A DNA stretch of 64,000 bases from Psettodes erumei (Eukaryota > Chordata > Actinopteri > Pleuronectiformes > Psettodidae). The notes below the pieces were generated by a model, which saw only the letters and a list, made by a program, of their open reading frames with translations, was not told the DNA's origin and made no database searches. Location: contig JAFBJZ010000227.1 of NCBI GenBank assembly GCA_016785225.1, positions 1 to 64,000 of the forward strand. The letters run 5' to 3'. Below, one piece after another: positions 12,032-35,505 of this stretch (within the stretch, counting starts at the first letter, position 1; every line of letters starts with the position of its first letter). The translations under genes and the position numbers were made by a program.

Positions 12032-12914
12032 GGCTGGAAAAGAAACAGCAAAGAGCAGAACGACGGTGCGATCGGGTCGGAGGAGCGGTGGGAGATCTGC
12101 AGCTGCAGTTTGGATTGGAGTCAGTGTGAAACTGCCGAACACCTTCAGGAGGAAGTGGAGAGTCATGGGTGGTGGTGGTGGGTGGTGGTGGTGGGGGGCT
12201 GACACCTCTGGGGGTAAAAAATCATCATCACTCATCAGTTTAACACAAAAAGTGTGACGAACAAAGCAAAACCAAACTGCTACTAAAGTAAAACTCATAT
12301 TTGAGATACTTGGATGTTTATGTATTATGAAACACACAGACAAAACAACAGACAACACTGCAGGACTAACAATAATAATAACAGCTGTAGTAATAATAAT
12401 AATGTGTGAAGACCCTGATCATTTAATGGGACAATTATAATTATGCCTCAGTCACACACCAATGCACATTGTGTGTATTAGTCGAGATGTGTATGAAGTG
12501 TTTATGTGCACACACTTCTTTGTGTATGATTTGTGTTACAGTTACATCATATATCCATCTGTTTATGTAATCAGTGTTAGTTTTAAATGGTTGTGGGCAG
12601 AATTCTACCTCTTACCTATCGTCTGTATGAAATATGGCCCTGTCAGTACCTACTGTATCTGCTGCTGCAGGATGTTGTCATCCGTCTGCACCCGCTGAAC
12701 CCGGCGTGATGCATCTCCAGTATGTGGGGCGCAGCAGCTGAGCACATTTCACCTGGTTTCACGAAGGGGCGGTGGGGAAATCACGGCGGTTGAGGCTGAA
12801 GGTCGACAAGGACAAAGTACGAGTTAAAAACACACAGCGGCCTCCTAAACACATACTGTTAGGTTCTTTTCCTGTTACCACGCAGCCAGTGCCAGTCTAC
12901 TCTACTTTAAGTGC

Positions 12915-12955
<41 letters not shown>

Positions 12956-13110
12956 GGTTGTGTTTGCTCTCCCAAAGTCACTAATGAGGGAAGTTAGTGC
13001 ATCTCCTCAAATGCTCTCTCTTTCTGATAATGACCTGAGTATTGACTGGACAGGCAGGCGGAGCAAACAAGAAAGCAAACATTTACCCTCCTTTTACCAA
13101 CTGATCGTTT

Positions 13111-13111
<1 letters not shown>

Positions 13112-13188
<77 letters not shown>
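13112..13188. repeat. (GT)n microsatellite, about 38 units
   Basis: Pure GT run of about 77 bases, 300 bases upstream of the kng1 start codon. It is long enough to adopt Z-DNA under superhelical stress and is probably polymorphic in length. Confidence 0.95.
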
Positions 13189-13192
<4 letters not shown>

Positions 13193-13375
13193 CTCGCGCC
13201 TCCTCTGTGCCCTCCTGTCCTCTGTGTGTGCGTCCGTCCATCCTCTTTCCCAGGATTCCCACCTCCGGTCTCAGGAGAACTTCACTCAGTCGTCCGTCCC
13301 CGCGTGGAGAGAGCAGTCCAGTTCTTCCCTCGAGCTCGGCGGGTTCGACAGCAGGCCTCCACCTTTCAGAACACC

Positions 13376-13456
13376 GTAAGTGACCCCGTCGCGGCCGGGA
13401 GACGGAAACCTGCTCGTTTTTTTAAGCCGCATTCACGCCAGGCGTCGTCTTTGCAG
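13376..13456 (+). other. Candidate 5' UTR intron of kng1
   Basis: A strong donor (GTAAGT) at 13376 and a good acceptor (CTTTGCAG) ending at 13456 bound an 81-base interval just before the kng1 start codon at 13490. This is inferred from splice signals only. Confidence 0.4.
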
Positions 13457-13489
13457 AGTCAGAGCTCAGACGTCCGTCCCGGTCCGACG

Positions 13490-16400
13490 ATGAGGAGTGG
13501 AGTGGGCCTGTGTGTGCTGGGCCTGCTGTGCCTCCACAGCTGCGTCTCTGGGCAGGTGAGGAGGAAACTCAACTATCACAGCAGCGGGGGAAGTGAAGTA
13601 ATCAGTTACTTTACTCGAGTAAGAGCAGGAAAACCATGTGAACGCAGTAATTCATCACGAGTGCAAGTCCTGCCTTCAAGACTTGCACAAAACACAAAAT
13701 GTGGTTAAGGTATCAAAGGTGAAAATACTAAAATACTAGTATACAATGGGGCTAACTACTTATGTAAGAAAATGCATCATGCTTTGTATTTAAACATATA
13801 AAGTACATGTGGAGAATGAGCATAAAATGAGAATGCTCAAATAAATAACACTTTACAGTAGAGATTTGCATGATTACTTAAATCCTGTTCTGAAAAATGT
13901 CTTTGGTGCACAAAAAAAAATCCTGTCAAATGCAGTGAAGTAGAAATATAAAATCATATCAAGCAGAGTACCACAGAGTTGGACTGAAGTACAGCACTTC
14001 AGTAAATTTCTTTCTTGAAATGAAAGAATGATTTTCACCTCTCCGGCTCTTCCCTTTCGGTCACATCAAACCTCTTACTGGGTAACACGTCCTCTTCTTC
14101 TTGTCCAGGACGCAGCGGAGGTCCAGCCCGAGGTCCCGGTGTTCTGTGACGACCCGTTCGTGGAGAAGGCCGTCAGCAGCGCGTTGCACAGCTTCAACGA
14201 GAGGCTGAGCGGCGGACACATGCTGGCCCTCTTTCAGATAGTGTCGGCCATGAAGGTGCGGTGATACATTTCATCCCGACCAGCTTTGTCCTGAAGGACG
14301 TGACTCACTGTAAAAGATGACAGAGAGAAAATACTGAAAAATACTGTCTGTAAAACACTCTAGTTTTACTCTGGATTGATGGTTTCTCCCACGTTGTGTT
14401 GTTGTTGCACTTAGCTGTATTCTAATTCACAGTTGTAGCTGCTTCATATATTCTCAATGGAAGGAGGAATCATGAAGAAATTATTATTTTTTAAAAATGA
14501 ACCTTTCCATCCTGACGTTTGACTGTAAATCCTTGTCCTTTACAATCCAAACACATTATGGAGTCTAAATTGTGTTGTAAATTTGGTTCCCTCCTGTAAA
14601 AATGCATATATTATTACATAAACTGTATATTGTACAGATACATTATGCACACCGTCCGTCCCTCTGTCTCCATGCAGTCAGACAACGGCTCGGGCTCGGT
14701 GTACTCCCTGCAGTTCACCAGCAGGAGGAGCGACTGTCCGGTCATGAGCAACAAACAGTGGACAGACTGCGACTACCTGCCCTATGGTCACAAGGTAACG
14801 AGGACGCTCCACTCACTCCTGTGGAGAATAATTCTCCTTATTATTATTCTTATCTAAGACTCTTAGCACTGATCATAATCCAAACACCCTCTGTCCTCTG
14901 CTGTCCCTCCAGAGGCCGATCTCATGCAACGCCACCGTCTACATGACGGAGAGAGAGGCCGAGGTGACGGAGGTGGACTGTCTGCACGGTGAGTGGACGG
15001 AGGAGCAGGACGGGTGAATGTGAAGACAAAGGGTTATAAATCCGCGGTTGTCAGTCGCGACTCTGTTTATCGCAGCGCGGGATTATTTGTCTTTGGGAAA
15101 ACAGTGAGTCACCGGGGGACTGGTGGGCTGAGAGCACACACGGGGAGGCGGATTGTGTAAAATCTAAACACCGTCTGCAAACAGGGAGTGCACAACATTC
15201 AGTCAAAACGCAGTGACATAGTGTAGACTTTAATCTGTTTGCCCAACCGGCCCACTGTTGGCCCACAGTAAACAGATTCTACGTGCTCGCTCTCTCTCTC
15301 TCTCTCACTTCTAAAGGGTTTTGCAAGTTTTAGAGGCTGACGGCGCAAAACTGTGTTAAAGTGGCATGTTCCTGCCACAGCCGGGGGTCTGGGGGTGTTA
15401 CAGCAGGTCGGGTGCAACATCTAACTTCAGTAATAAAGCTGCTCTCTCCCCAGATGCCCCCCCCCCCATGAATGATTATACATTGTCCGAACGTTACGAG
15501 ACAAAACTACATGAAGTATCACCAACTGTCACCAATATGCAGACGATACTCGTTTTTACGTTTTAGGGATTTTTCAGGATCTTTTTCTACATGAACTGAT
15601 TTTGTTCGTGGAGGCTGTTTGCAGGTGTTGTTACATAGCTCCAGCTGCATATAGGATAAAAAAAAAAGTTGTGACGAAGAAGTTGCCTTTTGGACCTCAG
15701 GAGCCCACTCGCTGGTACTGTAGGATAAAATACAGAGCTAAACTGTTTTTCTTCACGTTGAGTCCGGATGTTGCTGTTGACACATTCTCCTGTAAACTCA
15801 ACAACATGGTAAGAGGTCATTAGAGGTCAATGGACTCCAGTTTAAAAATTTATGCCAGCAGCTTTACTAAACTATCACCAGTATTCTTCCATCTGAGAAA
15901 CACTGAGGTTGTTTTTAATCGTTTCTTTTCACCATCTCGCGCCTCCACCAGATGGCTACATCGTCCCAGGGAAAGCTCCCTGTCTGGGCTGCCCCGAGGA
16001 GATTGACGAGAACTCGGAGGACCTTAAAGTTCCCCTGTCCGTCTCCATCTCCAAGTACAACACCATGTCCAACTCCACTCACCTGTTCAACCTGCACACC
16101 GTCGGCCACGCCACCAGACAGGTGAGCCCGGGTGACGTGAAGGGAGGAGCGGGACGCAGAGAGAGAGGCTTTTCTTTTCGACATGCTGTTGAAAATGTTT
16201 GTGTGTCCCTGCAGGTGGTCGCAGGTTTCAGGTTCAAGGTGAGATTTGATATGAAGAAAACCACCTGCGCCAAGGCCGAACACAAAGACCTCAACGAACT
16301 GTGTGTCCCCGACGATCAGGACGAGGTAAACATGAAAAGCGACGGCGCGTCACGCCACGTGATCACTGCCCGCCTCATAGTAACGTTTCTGTGCGTGTGC

Positions 16401-16921
16401 ATTCATTTTGTGCAGGAGTTCATGAACTGCAACTCCACAGTGGATGTGGCTCCGTGGAGGCACGTGGCCCCCGAGACCCAACTCGAGTGTGAATCAGGTC
16501 CACTTCCTTCCACGGTGAGAGACGCGCCTCACGAAAAACGGCCACGAGACGACGTTTCGATTCTTTCTTTTTAGATATTAGATATTTTACACCGTTACTA
16601 CCGGTGATCGTGTATTCTTTTCCTCAGTTCGTCGTCAGGCGCCGCCCCCCCGGCTGGTCTCCACTCAGGCACTTCCTGTTCAGCGTGAACAAAGCTCCCG
16701 CTCCGTCTACGACGCCGCCCTCGCCGTCCCCCTCCCAGGCTGCGGCCAAAGAAGAGTCGTCCGAGGAGGACGCCCTGGGCACCAAACCGACCGCCTCCCC
16801 TGCCAACGACGACCCCTTCCACTGCCCCACCAAGCCCTGGAAACCTTTCCACCCGGCCGACCCTGCCCCGACAGAGGCCGCCACAGAGGCGGGCTTCAGT
16901 GATCTAGACCTGGTGGGATAA
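13490..16921 (+). CDS. kng1: Kininogen 1 (bradykinin precursor)
   Basis: A secreted plasma protein that inhibits cysteine proteases through cystatin domains and releases a kinin after kallikrein cleavage. Exons: 13490-13555, 14109-14255, 14678-14794, 14913-14988, 15952-16121, 16215-16325, 16416-16514, 16628-16921. All eight join in phase, giving 359 residues. Residues 1-22 are a signal peptide (MRSGVGLCVLGLLCLHSCVSG). Two cystatin-like domains follow, rather than the three of mammals. The inhibitory QVVAG motif is present only in the second and is split by an intron between Q and VVAG. Exon 8 opens with an arginine-flanked kinin, RPPGWSPLR, then a Ser/Thr/Pro-rich acidic tail. The histidine-rich domain of mammalian high-molecular-weight kininogen is absent, as expected for fish. 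Identification rests on the kinin plus cystatin architecture and is firm. Confidence 0.95.
16643..16669 (+). other. Bradykinin-coding segment
   Basis: Encodes RPPGWSPLR, which differs from mammalian bradykinin (RPPGFSPFR) by Trp at position 5 and Leu at position 8. This is the kinin form known from several bony fish. Two arginines precede it, so an Arg-0 extended form (RRPPGWSPLR) could also be released. It lies near the start of the last kng1 exon. Confidence 0.95.
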
Positions 16922-17714
16922 AGAGTTTTCCACATTCATATTAAAAAAAAAAAAAAAAAAGTATTTTCACACTCAATCGTAGCAGATTTTGTTTTGGTTT
17001 TGCAGACGAGTCCTTGCGATGCAGTGCAACATTTTTTTATGCAGTTAAGCAGAAGAAAAGAACCAGTTTAGATGGGGAAAAATGAGGGTTGGGCCACGTA
17101 ACTCCGCAGAAAGCTCCGGAAAAATAAGGACTGAGGTGATGACAGGGCTCAGTGCTGTTGTCAGATAAAACGCTGGTCAACTGCGGAGGATTTGATGTCA
17201 GTTTCCTTTGAACGTCACGATTTAAGTGCGATGTTAGAAAACAGATGGATCAGAAATCTGCAAGAAAGTGAAATAAAACTTTTTCTCCCCTTTGTGATGG
17301 TTTTGGGTGCGAACAGAAATGATTTTCTTCCGGTTTACACTCAGACAAACGACACCCCCATGACACAATCACAGCTCTTTGATTCACCCGCATTGTCTCT
17401 CTGTCGCGGGTTTTAAATTTCTTTTTAGAAGGAACTGGAGGTCAAAACAGGGCCCCCGCCTGCCTGCCCTTGTCTTCTCCGGGAAAACAAGTTCCCTGAG
17501 ATTTCCTTCATCAGGACTCCACTTTTTAATCTCCCGCGATGTTTAAGAGATTTCAACGAACCCTGAAAAATGAATCCAAATCGACAATTAAGTAATCACA
17601 CAAAGAAGACTTTACAAAAATGCTGTAAAGTCAAATATAATAAATAATATAAACGACAAACGACTGGGCGGGGACAGCGTGAGAGCAAACACGGCCGGGT
17701 GAATGTTTAACAAA
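16922..17714 (+). other. kng1 3' UTR and convergent intergenic gap
   Basis: Holds an A run at about 16942-16959 and an AATAAA at 17272-17277, the likely kng1 poly(A) signal. kng1 and pik3ca converge here with only a few hundred bases between their 3' ends. No coding exon was seen. Confidence 0.5.
17272..17277 (+). terminator. Candidate poly(A) signal of kng1
   Basis: AATAAA about 350 bases after the kng1 stop codon, on the correct strand. Confidence 0.45.
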
Positions 17715-17720
17715 TTTATT
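17715..17720 (-). terminator. Candidate distal poly(A) signal of pik3ca
   Basis: AATAAA on the minus strand at the left end of the repeat-rich 3' region. Nearer hexamers may also be used. Confidence 0.35.
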
Positions 17721-19128
17721 ATTTGTACATCTTCACAGAACAGATGAGCAGCCAGTCAGTCAGTCGGGGTCCGAACCCTCTGCTCAGGGACCAGGACAAA
17801 AAACACAACTTACAGTTAGAAATAAAAAAACAAACAAACGCAGGTTATCGTGAGGATGACGTCGTCCTATAGGAAGTGTTCCTACACGGAGCAAACTTAA
17901 TTAAGGCATTAATTTACAAACGTCCGTATGGCTGCATAGCAGACTAAAAAAAAAAATAAACAAAACTATGTATAGCAAGAGGAAGAATATTCATCTTTAC
18001 CCAATCTCATGCAGGTAGGCTGTGAAAAACAATACATTGGCCCGTTGTACATTCGTTCATAGTATAGGTTAAGGTTCTGACAGCATGGAAATACATTAGT
18101 GACACACTGTAATGTGAAGTTACTGCACACAGAAGAACATGAAACCGCCTCTTAAGGGAGAATTTTGGACAGTTACGCTTAAAAAAATGAAATATTTGAG
18201 TCTAAAACCCTCGACATTCATTCAGTTTAAAGCCCATTCAAAGGCTTCTAAAAAAAAAAAAAAAAAAAAATCACACACACGACACAGGCGTTCACACAGG
18301 TGTTGGACGCGATGGAACGAACACCTGCCCGTCAGGTGAACAAACAGGAAGCAGGAACAAACGCCAACGAACGGTGACCTCACGATGACCCACGACAGAA
18401 AACCGTCGCATCGCGTTGCGTTTCGTCCTCTGGGTGTTGGTGACAGATTGTGTGATTGTATTAGCGTGTGTGTGTGTGTGTGTGTGTCTATGAGTGTGTT
18501 TCTCTCACATTGCAACTGCTGCACTTCCTGGTTGTGTGTGTATGGGCGCGTGTAAAAGGTAGAAGTTAGGAGTTGATAAAGAAGCTTAGTGCAACAGTTA
18601 CACAATGACTCAATTTAAAACCGAAAACACTCTCTGAGAATCACACAACCTCAGCTCGGGCCGGACTCGTCTCGGAGGTCGGAGCTTTTAGTCCTTCGCT
18701 AGTTCCCAGAAAAAAAAAAAAAAAAAAAAAAGCGGCTTCTTCGCTCTGAAATGTCGATAACGTTTACGGGCAGTATCGAACAAAAACAGCCTGTACACAA
18801 ACAGTCGCTGCTGACGTACATCGCAACACACAGACACACACACACACACCTCTTCGACTCTTAAACCAACAAAGCGATGGTTCTGATTCGTCACATTTCA
18901 AGTAAAACATTTACGATGATGTATGGAAGAAAAAGACTTTCCCTTCTTTTAATTTGTTTTGTTTTTCTTCTCTGGAACAGATTAAAAAGAAAAAAAAAAC
19001 ATTTAGAGACACCATCACTGCAGCAGCTGAGTGTCATCACACACACACACACACACACACAGTGTGGGTTTTCATTGGGGCCCGCCAATGATGCTCTGCA
19101 ACCTGTACAGAGAGACAATGCACATGGA

Positions 19129-19130
<2 letters not shown>

Positions 19131-19180
<50 letters not shown>
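19131..19180. repeat. (CA)n microsatellite
   Basis: About 25 CA units in the presumed pik3ca 3' UTR, with neighbouring shorter CA runs at 19038-19060 and 19271-19302. Confidence 0.9.
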
Positions 19181-19182
<2 letters not shown>

Positions 19183-19267
19183 AGGATATACTGTATGGCA
19201 AAGGATATTAAACAACAATATAGGTTTGTTGCAAACAAAGCCTCCCATAGAAAAACATGGTTAGACT

Positions 19268-19304
<37 letters not shown>

Positions 19305-19793
19305 TCTTCTAATGTGCATCACACTTCCTGGTTCTGGAGAAACATGCATATGAGGTTAACTTTCTCCTTACAAGTCTTTTCTTTTTTTGTAACAAAAGGC
19401 ATCGTGAACTTTTTTTTGTTTTTTTTGTTAAGTGCATACCCCGACCTTTGACCCCTGGTTTTGGCACGGAGACAAAATAAAAGCGCTGTCGGCAGGTCAC
19501 GTCTCGCGGCGCTGAACCCGACTCGTCCAGGGGGCAAAAATAAAAACCAAAAAACAAACACCCCTGATGCAAAATAAATAAAAAGGTGAGTGCACATAAG
19601 GTCCTTGTTAAATATATGTACATTCTAGACGTTAATACTGCAATAATACGGCATCACACACACACACACACACCAGAACAGACCACAACTTTGGCTTCTC
19701 AGTACAATCAACAGTTGAAGTGGCGCTGTCTCCACGACAACACTGAGTTTCATATTGTTGGGGTTACTAAGATGATTCACTGACGTACATGTC

Positions 19794-19829
<36 letters not shown>

Positions 19830-20445
19830 GGTATCTCTTGAAAAAACTGGAATATTTTGGAAAAACTTCATTTTTTTCATAATTTAATTCACTACTTTAA
19901 ACTTTGTTGTAATTTGGATGATTGAGGCTTTTACAGCCCATTAAATCAGACTCAACTCCGGCGTCTCATCAGAATACTTAAATAAATACTTAATACTTAT
20001 GTTGATGTATACTCTGGCTCCTTGGCTGGGGCTCCCTCACCACGAGTTACTGCATCAGTTAAATACTCGAGCGATCCAATCAGATTTAAAGGCTTTGTTT
20101 GAGCGACCCTTTCACTATGACCATAAGATGTTGTAACGCTCACGTGTTTTCTTTTGGGGGAAGAAAAAAAAAAAATCTGTTAAAAAAAAAAAAGTTGCAT
20201 GGCTTTTACAGGACCTGGCAACAGAAAGCGCGGCTCAACTGCTGCCAGGGTTATTGGCTCAGAGAAAGTAAAATAAATTTAAAAAAAAACAAAAACAAGT
20301 TAAAATGCACTCGTGCTAATGCTACGAATAATAAGCAGCGCGGGTCGACTGTAGCTGCTGCTAAAGGGCCGCCATGATTTCTGCGTTCATAGTGCTGTTG
20401 TGGTTGAGCAGCGTGCGGTGTGTTGTGCTGTGACGCCATGACGTT

Positions 20446-20476
<31 letters not shown>

Positions 20477-20641
20477 GGAAGACGAGACCCCCCCATGACA
20501 GTCAGACACTCCAGAGGCTTGAAATAGGTCCCATTACTCAGAACATGTGAGACTGGCACTGTCACGTTTGCTGATTCGCCACGAGGAAATGAATCGAGGG
20601 ACTGAGCCGGTCACATGACAACCGAAAAGTGACTGAAGCAA

Positions 20642-20673
<32 letters not shown>

Positions 20674-20981
20674 CATCAGCGGTCTCTGCAGGAGAGCCAG
20701 AAGTCGCCAACAACAACAACAAAAACCCCAAAAACCTCCACACGTATCTACACAAACAGCGGCGTGTTTCCAGAGTGCTGCGCTTGTACAAACTGAAAGA
20801 AACTAGATAGATAAATAAATTTAAAAGGTCATAATAAATCTGTATATTACTCTGATAGTTCTAAGTTGTGTCTTTTTTGATGGAGAGGCATCATCACCCT
20901 GAAGTCTCTGCACAGATGTTCCCGATAAAAACGAAACGCAGACGCTCCTGTGCAGCGAGCGAGGCCGATGATGGGCAGACG

Positions 20982-20983
<2 letters not shown>

Positions 20984-21037
<54 letters not shown>
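20984..21037. repeat. (AAT)n trinucleotide repeat
   Basis: About 18 AAT units. On the pik3ca transcript strand this reads as ATT repeats, within the presumed 3' UTR. Confidence 0.95.
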
Positions 21038-21041
<4 letters not shown>

Positions 21042-21458
21042 CTGTCATGTGAGCTCATTAGAGTTTCCTGTGCTCGCTATCTTCTCCGCCGTGATAAAAA
21101 CAAAAAACAACCTCCCTCCTGGGTGGAGCCACAGTGCAGCACTACCACAGCAGAGGAGCAGCAGGTCGGACATCTACAGCTCGGCAGAAGCTCCTCAGAT
21201 TCCTGTTTTTCCTCCAGGAGCAGCAGAGCAAAAGGGTAACGTCTCCTCGGTTGCTCAGTTTGTTGGGGGGGGAAAAAAAAATTCCCCCCAAAAAATCCAG
21301 AGGAAGCGCGGCAGCCGAGGATACGAGCGTCGGCCAGGTAGGGAACGTCTTCACCCGGACGTGAGGAAAACGGCGTGGACGAGCAGAGGGTCGTGCGGGA
21401 GCATCTTCAAGACCTCAGCAAAGAAGTACAGTTTATTTGTTTGTTTGTGTGCAGGAGA

Positions 21459-33098
<11,640 letters not shown>

Positions 33099-33099
33099 A

Positions 33100-33530
33100 C
33101 GGAGCCAGTGGGAGTTGGCGTCGACGCGGCGCGACGTGTTGGGGATGCTCGCCCCGTCCCTTTGGCTAACGCCAGCGGGTTAGCTTAAGCCCTCCCGGCG
33201 ACCCCTCCGGTTCCCGGCCGGCCGCGCGGCCGGCGGCCCCCCTGCGCCGGGCGAGGCAGCCTGCTGTCCGCCGCCGCCGCCTGCCAGCCCTCAGATATCC
33301 GCGGCCGCAGCCGTTGCTCCGCGGCGGCGACGACGAGTCATCTCGCGCTGTGGGTTTCGTGCGGCTTGTGTAAGAGCGGACCCCGCATGTCCAGTTTAAA
33401 AAAAAATAAAAAATAAAATGACAAGGGCTCGACCTGGATGGAGGTTGTGAGCGGCGGATGGTGCTGCTGCCGCCGCTGCTGCCGCCGCCGCTGCTGGTGG
33501 GACCGGACAGGTTGTCTCTCTCTGCGACAA
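33100..33530 (-). promoter_or_regulatory. CpG island, presumed pik3ca promoter
   Basis: A GC- and CpG-dense block with GCC/GCG runs, for example GCGGCGGCGACGACG around 33320-33335, and a perfect 18-base palindrome at 33217-33234. It is the only strong CpG island between the head-to-head pik3ca and zmat3 genes. It is assigned to pik3ca because the first coding exon lies to its left; it could also serve zmat3. No TATA box is evident. Confidence 0.55.
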
Positions 33531-33573
33531 TGCAGCCACGCTGTCTGTCTGGGGCCGGGCCCTCCCTCCGTTT

Positions 33574-33689
<116 letters not shown>

Positions 33690-34996
33690 GAAATGTGTGT
33701 GAGTGATATATCGGTCTAACATATTAGTGGCATAACAGTTATAGTTTCGACCGCAAAACCACATTGTTATTACAAGATCACACCACATCATCACACTGCA
33801 CAACTAATTAGATACCGAGATATGTTTCAGTGTACTTTTTTTTTGTTTAGCAAAGTGCCTTATAATTTGATCAGATAAGGACTTCAGGTGTAATTGATAC
33901 CTAATGAGATAAATTCACACTTTAAATCATCACAGACGACATATAAGGAAATAGAGAGCATTAGAATAAAACATTTAAATATATATACATTTAACGGATA
34001 GATCGACAGCTTAAAACAACAGTAAAGTCCCAGTATGTTGGTGTCCCTTAGTAAACAACCCCTCCTAATGCACTTTGTACAGCGAAGTCCTGATTCTGTG
34101 CAAAAAAAACATCTTCAAACGTCTATCTGAATATAATACAAGGCTCAGCAGTCTGAGTCAGTCAACTCAAGTGGAATGATGACAATGAATATCATGCCCA
34201 TTATTTATATTCTTAACAAAAACACTAAATGACAGCAGGGGTTAGAAAGCAAGAAAAACCTGCCTCGGTGCACATGTGGGCATCTGATCGTTATTTTAAG
34301 ACAGACCTGGGAAAAACAGTGTTTGGTCCATGAATACACATCAACATGCGTATTATACACGTAGAAATGCTTTATGTAAACGTGTGCCTAGCATTCATAA
34401 TCACTAAACAAACATTTAACAGACGTATGAAAACACAGACGTAAGCCTTAATTTATCATTTGTCATAGCATAAGCCATTTAAGCTGAAGGTTTGAATGAT
34501 GCTCTTTAATGCTAAATAGGGGGTTTAAAGTGTCAGATTACATGTAGCGTCACTATAATACAGTACATTATAAACAAAAATGATTATCATTGTTCCTTAT
34601 TTAGTTTCCTGTTCTTTATTATCCTGTCTAAATTCAGGAGCTTATTTTTTCATCTCATGTTTTCCCCGCTCAGAAATAGCCGGCTCGGGCGGACCGAGCG
34701 CGCCACAGAGGTGTAACATATTTATACAATGTGTCATGATTGCCACCCATGCAAATCAGCGGCGGTGGCATCGGAAGTGGACTGTACCAAGACCGAGTAG
34801 GAGGGGGGGAGCTCGGTGGGGTTTTTGTTTTTAATAAATCTTCCTGTAAAACAAGCTGGGATCATCTTCGCAGATACGCGGTGACACGGGTGTGTTTTGT
34901 TTGCGGACCGGCGTCCTCCGTCTATTCCGCCCGCCTCTAGAAAATCACCCCCCTACATACACACGCACCCCTCTCCGGCGAGAGCCGCGGTGTTTG

Positions 34997-35039
<43 letters not shown>

Positions 35040-35124
35040 GGACCGTCAGCCTGCCCGCCCGGTCTTTTTTTTTTTTTTTGAGAGAGAGAGAGAGAGAAGA
35101 AGTTGGCGAAGGGATGTGACCGCG
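33690..35124 (+). other. Upstream region and probable 5' UTR of zmat3
   Basis: No coding exon was seen. A perfect octamer ATGCAAAT lies at 34749-34756 and a TATTTATA at 34719-34726, both a few hundred bases upstream of the zmat3 start. A GT run (34999-35037), a T run and a GA run lie close to the start codon and would be in the 5' UTR. None of these motifs is proof of function. Confidence 0.4.
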
Positions 35125-35452
35125 ATGATGCAGCTGAAGAGCGGGGATGCAGCGTACTACCACAGTGCGGAATACTGCAGAAATTACACCTCGCCGCCGG
35201 TCAGCTACGGTGACAGCAGCCATTATCTTGCCCATTTGCCAGGTAAGGAGAGGTTTGCCATATATATATCATGCACCCCACCCCACCCCACCCCCCAACC
35301 CCAGGCTGTCGGCAGTCTTATGCGCTAATGTGCGGGGATGGAGGGGGAAAGGCAGCCAGAGACATTTGCAGATGTACAGAGGGAGGTGGGTGTTGAAGCC
35401 GGCTGCTCTGCTGCTGCTGTCAGCCTCCTAATGTCATGTTGGGGAGGGGTGG

Positions 35453-35505
<53 letters not shown>

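Larger units (their letters stand above)
12032..13489. other. Intergenic, lamp3 to kng1 (divergent)
   Basis: The lamp3-like gene reads left and kng1 reads right, so both promoters should lie here. Visible features are two GT arrays (12921-12953 and 13112-13188) and a likely kng1 5' UTR intron at 13376-13456. Long open frames here come from the GT arrays and were not called. Confidence 0.5.
17715..21458 (-). other. Probable long 3' UTR of pik3ca
   Basis: About 3.7 kb between the pik3ca stop codon and a minus-strand AATAAA at 17715-17720. No coding potential was recognised. It is rich in simple repeats: several CA/GT runs (18465-18488, 19038-19060, 19131-19180, 19271-19302, 19798-19827), A runs, a CAT run (20449-20476) and an AAT run (20984-21037). 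Long 3' UTRs are known for PIK3CA in other vertebrates. The exact transcript end is an inference. Confidence 0.5.

Noticed and set aside
12921..13379. Long open frames of repeating Cys-Val across GT arrays
   Set aside because: They are translations of (GT)n microsatellites, as are many similar frames throughout the window. They have no start context, splice support or family resemblance.
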